Shown: positions 58,430 to 64,000 of the stretch, in pieces
Position numbering within the stretch: the first letter of the stretch is position 1
How the letters are laid out: every line of letters starts with the position of its first letter
Assembly: GCA_002279935.1 (NCBI GenBank)
Contig: NCCZ01000002.1
Span: forward strand, 331,330 to 395,329
Source: Hyphomicrobium sp. 12-62-95
Lineage (GTDB): Bacteria; Pseudomonadota; Alphaproteobacteria; Rhizobiales; Hyphomicrobiaceae
Direction of reading: 5' to 3'
DNA length: 64,000 bases
Made by a program: the position numbers and the translations under genes
The notes under the pieces: generated by a model
What the model saw: the letters and a program-made list of their open reading frames with translations, nothing else
The model's database searches: none
Told to the model about the DNA's origin: nothing

Positions 58430-58538
58430 GCCTCCGTTTGACGATTTTGTTCGCACGGCCTCCGGGATAATCGTTCCGGGGGCCGTTGCTCGTTGGAGGC
58501 GTCTTTCGCGGCGGGCGGGGCCGCGATAGTGTTAGCTC

Positions 58539-59195
58539 ATGAGAAAACACCGCTCCGCACTTTTGCTCGCGGCCGTAGCCGCGCTCTTCGCCATTCCCTC
58601 AACCGTCGTCGCGCAGCGGGCGCCCGCTCCCGATGACGCGCCGCCCTCGGTTGCGACACCGCCGCCGCCCGGAGCAAAGCCGCGTGGGCGTGAGGCGCCC
58701 AAGCCCGAGACGCGGGCCGAAGCTCTGACGCGTCTTTACGGTCAGCTTGCCGCTGCGCCGGATGCCGCAACGTCCCAGCGCATCGTGCAAGAGATCGAAG
58801 TGGTGTGGTCGCAGACGGCAAGCCCGACGGCCATGTTGTTGCTCAATCGCGCGCTCGTGGCCGCGAACGAGAAGAATTTCGATCTGTCGCTGCAGTTCCT
58901 CGACACGGTGACGGAGCTTTATCCGGATTGGAGCGAGGGGTTCAACCGGCGCGCTTATCTTTACGTTGTGAAGCTCGACTATGGCCGCGCGCTTGGCGAT
59001 TTGCGCCGCGTGCTGGCGCTCGATCCTGGCAACTTCCGCGCGCTGGAAGGTCTCGTGCAAGTGCTGCGCACGATGGGGCAGGACAAGGCGGCGCTCGATG
59101 TCGTGCGCACGCTCGTGAAAGCGCACCCGTTCTCGCCCGGCGCGCAGGAAACGCTGAAGCAGCTGGAAGAAGCCGTCGACGGCCGCGGGATTTAA
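58539..59195 (+). CDS. Secreted tetratricopeptide-repeat protein
   Basis: The 218-residue protein has a signal peptide (LLAAVAALFAIPSTVVAQ), a Pro-rich stretch (residues 27-55), and at least three TPR motifs (AMLLLNRALVAANEKNFDLS, EGFNRRAYLYVVKLDYGRAL, RALEGLVQVLRTMGQDKAAL). It is a probable periplasmic scaffold of unknown partner. Its 3' end overlaps the 3' end of pyk by 4 bp on opposite strands. Confidence 0.85.
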   Translation: MRKHRSALLLAAVAALFAIPSTVVAQRAPAPDDAPPSVATPPPPGAKPRGREAPKPETRAEALTRLYGQLAAAPDAATSQRIVQEIEVVWSQTASPTAMLLLNRALVAANEKNFDLSLQFLDTVTELYPDWSEGFNRRAYLYVVKLDYGRALGDLRRVLALDPGNFRALEGLVQVLRTMGQDKAALDVVRTLVKAHPFSPGAQETLKQLEEAVDGRGI

Positions 59196-60694
59196 GTCGG
59201 GATCTTGGTGACCGCCGGCGTGCGGCGTTTGCCGCCTGTCGGAAACTCGTCGGGCGTGTGGCCGTCGGGCAGACCATGCTCGTCGATGAAGGCCAGCCGG
59301 ATCATGTTGGTTGCGCCCGGTGAGCCGAGCGGCACGCCGGCGGTGATGACGAGACCTTCGCCGGCTTTGACGAAGCCTTCCTCAAACGCAATCTGCGAGG
59401 CCTTGCGGACCATGTGGGCAAGATCTTCCGGGTCGGCGGTGAGCACGGTCTGCACACCCCACACGAGGGAGAGACGGCGTGCGGTGCTCTCAATGGGCGT
59501 TAGGCCGATGACCGGCAGGCCAGGACGTTCGCGGGCGACGCGCAGCGCGGTGGAGCCCGTCGCCGTATAGCAGAGGATGGCTGCGACTTTCACCGTGCTT
59601 GCGATGGCGTAGGCAGCCGCTGCGATGGCGTCGGCGCCGGTGGGGCGCTTGGAGAATTCGGTAGCGTGGACGTAGGCGTCGTAGCTCGGATCGCTTTCGA
59701 CTTCGTAGGCGACGCGGTCCATCATCTGGATGGCTTCGATCGGATATTGGCCGACGGCGGATTCGGCTGACAACATGACGGCATCGGCGCCATCGAACAC
59801 GGCGGCAGCGACGTCGGAGACCTCCGCGCGCGTGGGCATGGGCGAGGAAATCATGCTCTCCAGCATCTGCGTCGCGACGACGACCGGCTTGCCGGCTTCG
59901 CGGGCCTTGCGCGTGATCTGCTTTTGCAGACCCGGCACGCGTTCGACGGGCATTTCGACGCCGAGATCGCCGCGCGCGACCATGAAACCGTCGCCGGCGG
60001 CGATGATCGCGTCGAGGTCATCGATCGCGGAGGGCTTTTCGATTTTGACGATGATCGCGGCGCGGTCGCCGATGATGCGCCTGGCTTCGAGCACGTCTTC
60101 ATGGCGCTGCACGAAGGAGAGCGCGATCCAGTCGGCGCCGATGGCGAGCGAGCAATCGAGGTCGGCGTGGTCTTTTTCGGTAAGCGCGCTGACGGGCAGC
60201 AGCGTGTCGGGCAAGCTGATCCCCTTGCGTGAGGCCAGCGCGCCGCCGGTGATGACTTCGGCGGCGATGCGGCCCTTGGCGACGCCCTTCACGCGCATGC
60301 GGATCTTGCCGTCGTCGAGCAACAGGATGTGGCCGGGGGCGACGGCGTCGAAAATCTGCGGATGGGGCAGGAAAACGCGATCGGCGCCGCCGGGCGTCTT
60401 GTCCTGATCGAAGATGAATTCGGCGCCGTCGTTGACGAACACGCGGCCACCATTGAATTCGCCGAGGCGGAACTTCGGGCCCTGCAAATCGCACAGTACG
60501 CCGACGGCATGGCGGCATTTTTCGGCGACGGCGCGGATGGTCTCGACGTAGGTTTTGGCCACGTCATGGGACGTGTGGCTCATGTTGACGCGAAACACGT
60601 CGACGCCGGCGTGGACGAGTTTTTCCACCATTTCGGGCGAGGACGAGGCCGGGCCCAGGGTGGCAACGATCTTCACGCGGCGATTGCGTCTCAT
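59192..60694 (-). CDS. pyk: Pyruvate kinase
   Basis: The enzyme makes pyruvate and ATP from phosphoenolpyruvate. The 500-residue protein has RRVKIVATLGPASSSPEMVE, VFRVNMSHTSHD, CDLQGPKFRLGEF, the active-site IIVKIEKPSAIDDLD, the signature VARGDLGVEMP and ATQMLESMISSPMPTRAE. A C-terminal extension of about 25 residues (HGLPDGHTPDEFPTGG) goes beyond the usual end. DUF1036 is 43 bp upstream on the same strand, and glycerate 2-kinase precedes it, so carbon-flow genes are grouped here. Confidence 0.96.
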   Translation of the reverse strand: MRRNRRVKIVATLGPASSSPEMVEKLVHAGVDVFRVNMSHTSHDVAKTYVETIRAVAEKCRHAVGVLCDLQGPKFRLGEFNGGRVFVNDGAEFIFDQDKTPGGADRVFLPHPQIFDAVAPGHILLLDDGKIRMRVKGVAKGRIAAEVITGGALASRKGISLPDTLLPVSALTEKDHADLDCSLAIGADWIALSFVQRHEDVLEARRIIGDRAAIIVKIEKPSAIDDLDAIIAAGDGFMVARGDLGVEMPVERVPGLQKQITRKAREAGKPVVVATQMLESMISSPMPTRAEVSDVAAAVFDGADAVMLSAESAVGQYPIEAIQMMDRVAYEVESDPSYDAYVHATEFSKRPTGADAIAAAAYAIASTVKVAAILCYTATGSTALRVARERPGLPVIGLTPIESTARRLSLVWGVQTVLTADPEDLAHMVRKASQIAFEEGFVKAGEGLVITAGVPLGSPGATNMIRLAFIDEHGLPDGHTPDEFPTGGKRRTPAVTKIPT

Positions 60695-60737
60695 GGTCTC
60701 TTCTTCTTCGATGATCGGGACCGCGGACGCGGCCCCG

Positions 60738-61184
60738 TTATTTCTTGGCGGGCTCGGGGTCGGTCAGGCGGATCGTCCACTCCTTGGCGTCACCCGTGTC
60801 GACTTCGAAAAAGCCCGTGCTCTTGTAGCCGCGCGCCGGGCAATCCTGAACCCCCCGGATCGTGAACGATTTCTCGCCCGTGCACATGTCATTCTTACCG
60901 GCCCATTCGCCGCCGCGGTCGTAATCCACCGCGTGGACGTAGATGAACCGGCTCGGGACCGGACCCTTCAACAGCGTTTCGCAGGTCTGGGAGGCGATGT
61001 TCCACCAGCCTTCGGTGGCCCAGCCTTCCTTGTCCTGGTAGCCGATCGCGACGCCGACGCGGCTGGCGGTCGAATTGCAGAGTTTCAAATCGGCGGCCGC
61101 CGGGGTGGAAAACATCAGACCGATGGCGGCCCATCCCAGGGTCGTGACAGGTACGCGGCGAAAATTCTGCATTGCGATCAGCAT
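60738..61184 (-). CDS. DUF1036 secreted protein
   Basis: The 148-residue protein has a signal peptide (TTLGWAAIGLMFSTPAAA) and the DUF1036 core: LKLCNSTASRVGVAIGYQD, GWWNIASQTCETLL and FYV-like FIYVHAVDYDRGGEW, with paired cysteines. The function is unknown. In-frame ATGs at 61184 and 61172 are both possible; the two lie in an 11-base direct repeat (GATCGCAATGC). It is placed between glycerate 2-kinase and pyk on the same strand, a common arrangement in this order. Confidence 0.85.
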   Translation of the reverse strand: MLIAMQNFRRVPVTTLGWAAIGLMFSTPAAADLKLCNSTASRVGVAIGYQDKEGWATEGWWNIASQTCETLLKGPVPSRFIYVHAVDYDRGGEWAGKNDMCTGEKSFTIRGVQDCPARGYKSTGFFEVDTGDAKEWTIRLTDPEPAKK

Positions 61185-61289
61185 TGCGATCTGGGGCTCT
61201 CTCGAACAACTGACCGGCTGGATTGCCTAGCACGCGCAAGGGCAAACCAACAGGGAAGCAAGGGTCGCGCCCCTCGCTGCCTCGGCCGG

Positions 61290-62585
61290 CTACGGATCGA
61301 CCAGGAGAACGCGGAAATCGTTGACGTTCGTCTGGGTCGGTCCGCACTCCAAAAGGTCGCCGATGGCGCGGAAGAAGGCGGTGGAATCGTTATTGGCGAG
61401 CATTGCGGCTGGATCGAGGTTTTTGGCCTTGGCGCGCGCTAGCGTGCCGGAATCGGCCATCGCGCCGGCGGGGTCGTCCGGGTTGCCGCCACCACCGTCG
61501 ATGCCGTCGGTGTCGCCGGCCAGCGCCGAGATGCCCGTTGCACCGTCGAGGCCGAGGGCCACGCCCATCATGTATTCCTGGTTGGGGCCGCCGGCGCCGT
61601 TGCCGGTCACCGTGACGGTGAATTCGCCACCGGAGATGAAGGCCACGCGTTCGCCGCGCGCCTTGGCTGCGAGCGCCAACGCGGCGTGCTGACGGCCGAC
61701 CTCGCGGGCTTCGCCTTCGAGGCTGTCGCCCAGCATTTCGATTTTGTAGCCGGCTGCGCGGGCGATTTCGGCGGCGCCTTGCAGCGAGGCCTTGGGGGCG
61801 GCGACCAGGTGATAGGTGGCATTCGCCAACTTGGGATCGCCGGGTTTCAGGGTCTCGTTGGCGGGATCAGCGAGCGCGCGCACGATTTCGGGGGCGGCAT
61901 CGATCTTGTAACGGGCAATCACGTCGCGGGCCTCGGCCAGCGTCGTGCTGTCAGGCACAGTGGGGCCAGAGCCGATGGCGTCGGGATCATCGCCCGGCAC
62001 GTCGGAGATGGCGAGCGTGATGAGACGGGCTGGATACGAGGCTGCCGCCAAGCGCCCGCCTTTAATGCGCGAGAGATGTTTGCGCACCGTATTCATTTCG
62101 GAAATGCGCGCGCCGGATTTCAGGAGCTGCTTGGTCAGCGCGCGTTTGGCTTCGAACGACACACCCTCGACGGGGGCGGACCACAGCGCGGAGGCGCCGC
62201 CCGACAACAGGCAAAGGACCAGATCATTGGGTCCGCCGGACTTGGCGAGCTGGACGGCGAATTTCGCCGACGATACGGAGTTCGCATCCGGCACGGGATG
62301 GCCCGCTTCCATGATCGGGATGATCTCGGAGGGCAGGCCGTAGCCGTGGCGCGTGGTGACGAAGCCCAACAGTTTGTCGCCCTGCTTCTTGTTCGCGTAG
62401 TACTTCTCCGTCGCGCGCGCCATGGCTGCGGCGGCCTTGCCCGCGCCGACGATGATGATGCGCCCGCCTTCGGGCACCTCGGGCAGGAATGGCGGCACGC
62501 ACACGTCCGGGTGGGCGAGCGAGACGGCCTTGTCATACATTGCGCGAAGCAATCGACGCTGCTCAGCCGGGTCGCTCGAGGCCAT
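61290..62585 (-). CDS. Glycerate 2-kinase (MOFRL family)
   Basis: This enzyme phosphorylates D-glycerate to 2-phosphoglycerate, feeding pyk through enolase. The ATG at 62585 (MASSDPAEQRRLLRAMYDKA) gives 431 residues; 25 more codons of open frame lie upstream. The N-terminal domain has IIVGAGKAAAAMARATEKYY, LCLLSGGASAL, and the conserved VRKHLSRIKGGRLA. The C-terminal MOFRL domain has ISGGEFTVTVTGNGAGGPNQ and GDTDGIDGGGGNPDDPAGA. It is of the type called TtuD or GckA. In a methylotroph it would serve the serine cycle; no other serine-cycle gene is in the window. Confidence 0.92.
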   Translation of the reverse strand: MASSDPAEQRRLLRAMYDKAVSLAHPDVCVPPFLPEVPEGGRIIIVGAGKAAAAMARATEKYYANKKQGDKLLGFVTTRHGYGLPSEIIPIMEAGHPVPDANSVSSAKFAVQLAKSGGPNDLVLCLLSGGASALWSAPVEGVSFEAKRALTKQLLKSGARISEMNTVRKHLSRIKGGRLAAASYPARLITLAISDVPGDDPDAIGSGPTVPDSTTLAEARDVIARYKIDAAPEIVRALADPANETLKPGDPKLANATYHLVAAPKASLQGAAEIARAAGYKIEMLGDSLEGEAREVGRQHAALALAAKARGERVAFISGGEFTVTVTGNGAGGPNQEYMMGVALGLDGATGISALAGDTDGIDGGGGNPDDPAGAMADSGTLARAKAKNLDPAAMLANNDSTAFFRAIGDLLECGPTQTNVNDFRVLLVDP

Positions 62586-62741
62586 GTGGGGGTTCCGTTT
62601 CTCGTTTTTTGGGGAGGCTCGACTTTGGTCGTGTTTGGGGGATGCTTTTCCTGTCGTCAAGCGGCCAACCGTCGCTCAATTTGACGGGAAAGGGTGGGCC
62701 GAGCGTGTTAAGGACTTGGCGTCTGCGGAGGGCCTGCCAAC

Positions 62742-63527
62742 GTGCAGCACGAACACTTTGAACCGCTTAGGATTATCGGCGCGGACCGGATCGGGCTCTC
62801 GCCGTTCCTGATCCTGTGCGATCATGCGTCCAATGCGCTGCCGGCCGAGTTCGGGTCGCTCGGGCTGCCAGCATCCGAATTCGAGCGGCACATTGCCTGG
62901 GACCCGGGCGCGGCCCCGCTCACGGAGGCCTTGGCCGCGCGGCTCAACGCGCCGGCCATTCTGTCGTGTTTTTCGCGGCTGTTGATCGACCCCAACCGGG
63001 GGACCGATGACCCGACGCTCGTCATGCGGTTGTCGGACGGCACGGTCATTCCCGGCAACCGCGACGTGACGGAGGCCGAGATCGCCGCCCGCATCGCGCG
63101 CTTTCACGATCCCTATCACCGCACCATAACGCAGGCGATCGACGCGGCGTTGGCATTCGGCACCGCGCCGGCCTTGATTTCCATTCACACGTTCACGCCT
63201 ATCTGGCGCGGCGAGCCGCGACCGTGGCACGCCGGTATTTTATGGGACCGCGACGAGCGGCTAGCACGGATCTTTTTGGAAGGTCTCAGCGCCGCCCCCG
63301 ATCTCATCGTCGGCGACAACGAACCCTATCATGGCCACTTAGAAAACGACTGCATGCACCGGCACGGCACCTCGCGCGGGCTGGCGCATGTTCTGATCGA
63401 AGTGCGGAATGATTTGCTGGCGAGTGAGGAGGGTGTAGCTGAGTGGTGCGGGAGGATTGCGGGCGTGTTGGAGGAGGCGATTTCGGATAGTGGGGTTAGG
63501 CTGGGGTTGGGGACGGTGAGGCGATAG
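62742..63527 (+). CDS. N-formylglutamate amidohydrolase family protein, second copy
   Basis: The GTG start at 62742 has GGAGG ten bases upstream; no ATG is available. The 261-residue protein has LILCDHASNALPAEFGSLGL, RHIAWDPGAAPLTEALAARL, LIDPNRGTDDPTL, ISIHTFTPIWRGEPRPWHAG and VLIEVRNDLLASEEG. These are family motifs, but in a different subfamily from the protein at 56322 (for example HTFTP where that one has CHSMP). The substrate is not determined. Its 3' neighbour converges, 27 bp away. Confidence 0.87.
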   Translation: MQHEHFEPLRIIGADRIGLSPFLILCDHASNALPAEFGSLGLPASEFERHIAWDPGAAPLTEALAARLNAPAILSCFSRLLIDPNRGTDDPTLVMRLSDGTVIPGNRDVTEAEIAARIARFHDPYHRTITQAIDAALAFGTAPALISIHTFTPIWRGEPRPWHAGILWDRDERLARIFLEGLSAAPDLIVGDNEPYHGHLENDCMHRHGTSRGLAHVLIEVRNDLLASEEGVAEWCGRIAGVLEEAISDSGVRLGLGTVRR

Positions 63528-63554
63528 TGGCTTCGGCGGCTCAAAACAACGCAG

Positions 63555-63923
63555 CTACTCTGCAATCACCTTACCTGCCTGAGCTTCGTAGGCGTCCGCA
63601 TGTGCCACTGCCGTCGTTTTCCCTTTCGTACCTGGCATGATCTCGAAGCGCGGATCGAAGTCGATCATGGTCGCCGCAAGTTGCTTTAGAACTCCGATTT
63701 CTCCTTCTACTTTTGCCGCGCCATCGGCAATTTGCGCTTCTAGTGTCTTCGCACCCATCATGGTCTGTTCAAGGTCGGAGCGGTTTATGGTGAGCGTGAG
63801 ATCTGCATTGTCGGCCTGGAAGCCGGCGATGTTTGTCAGCGTTGCATTGTCCATCTCGATGACGAACTTCTCACCATTGTCCGGGGTTATGAGATTGATT
63901 GTGACCTGCTTCAGTGCCTTCAT
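63555..63923 (-). CDS. SCP2-like / alkyl-sulfatase C-terminal domain protein
   Basis: The 122-residue product from ATG 63923 reads as the sterol-carrier-like C-terminal domain of alkylsulfatases: INLITPDNGEKFVIEMDN, TLTINRSDLEQTMMGAKTLE and LAATMIDFDPRFEIMPG. The frame is open upstream to the window edge, so this could be the C-terminus of a longer alkylsulfatase. However, the 25 upstream codons do not resemble that enzyme, a palindrome lies there, and no good ribosome site precedes the ATG. Stand-alone domain or truncated gene cannot be decided from this window. Confidence 0.7.
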   Translation of the reverse strand: MKALKQVTINLITPDNGEKFVIEMDNATLTNIAGFQADNADLTLTINRSDLEQTMMGAKTLEAQIADGAAKVEGEIGVLKQLAATMIDFDPRFEIMPGTKGKTTAVAHADAYEAQAGKVIAE

Positions 63924-63949
63924 TCCAACGTCACGTGCGCAACCCGCTG

Positions 63950-63969
63950 ACCTGATTCTCGAATCAGGT
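63950..63969. repeat. 20-bp perfect palindrome near the window edge
   Basis: ACCTGATTC and GAATCAGGT are perfectly inverted around two bases. It lies 27 bp upstream of the SCP2-like gene start and could be an operator for it. Its tight loop and the following TAGTTTTC on the plus strand also allow a weak terminator. Confidence 0.55.
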
Positions 63970-64000
63970 AGTTTTCTTGCCGAAGGCGTCTCACTCGGCG

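Noticed and set aside
58455..58486. Terminator after rpmJ
   Set aside because: The GC-rich hairpin CGGCC/GGCCG has mismatches, a long loop and no T-run, so it was not listed as a terminator.

Overview
The window is a 64 kb stretch of GC-rich chromosome from an alphaproteobacterium, most likely of the order Hyphomicrobiales (Rhizobiales). The evidence is a GapR (DUF2312) gene, HdaA next to ppk/ppx, a CpdR-type receiver next to an N-formylglutamate amidohydrolase and tRNA-Val, the zinc-free form of ribosomal protein L36, a ROSE-type thermometer in front of an Hsp20 gene, and two small RNAs that look like the suhB/MmgR (alpha-r8) family. The genus cannot be fixed from the sequence alone. Almost all of the window looks like core chromosome. 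No integrase, transposase or CRISPR array is visible.

Layout: 1-5220 (minus) is the downstream part of the division/cell-wall cluster, murE-murF-mraY-murD, cut by the window edge. 5470-7618 (plus) holds a FecR/beta-barrel fusion protein and a small secreted protein. 7685-9742 (minus) is aspS with a small membrane protein. rnd (plus) meets a minus-strand block running from 17625 down to 11540: a CDP-alcohol phosphatidyltransferase, hdaA, ppk, ppx and a DnaJ-like cochaperone. DUF2066 and purM diverge. An AT-richer AIPR-family gene (probable phage-defence nuclease) lies between purM and pepF. 24132-28616 carries a GRDP-like membrane protein, a sigma-54 response regulator and an L,D-transpeptidase. 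A TonB-dependent receptor (28759-31611) faces the other way from aguA-aguB, the agmatine-to-putrescine pathway.

34026-34741 is an AbrB/Doc toxin-antitoxin pair. A DUF882 peptidase, oxyR, a CPBP protease, a GlsB-like protein and a membrane metallophosphoesterase follow, then gapR, a lytic transglycosylase and a DUF459 SGNH protein. hpf, a second toxin-antitoxin pair (CHP02574/ParE) and gltBD (ammonia assimilation) come next. The last 11 kb holds hsp20 with a heat-shock promoter and RNA thermometer, an alpha/beta hydrolase, hisN, the two sRNAs, two separate N-formylglutamate amidohydrolases, cpdR, tRNA-Val(GAC), rpmJ, a TPR protein, pyk, DUF1036, glycerate 2-kinase and an SCP2-like domain cut close to the window edge.

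The signals that ordinary gene calling would miss are the paired suhB/MmgR-like sRNAs (about 55859-55936 and 56200-56279), the RpoH-promoter plus ROSE leader of hsp20, a family of palindromic intergenic repeats (three copies with an exact 55-bp period at 37531-37677, one at 54783-54823, and one at 41958-42069 interrupted by another hairpin repeat), and an isolated strong terminator at 37735-37774 with no annotated gene in front of it.
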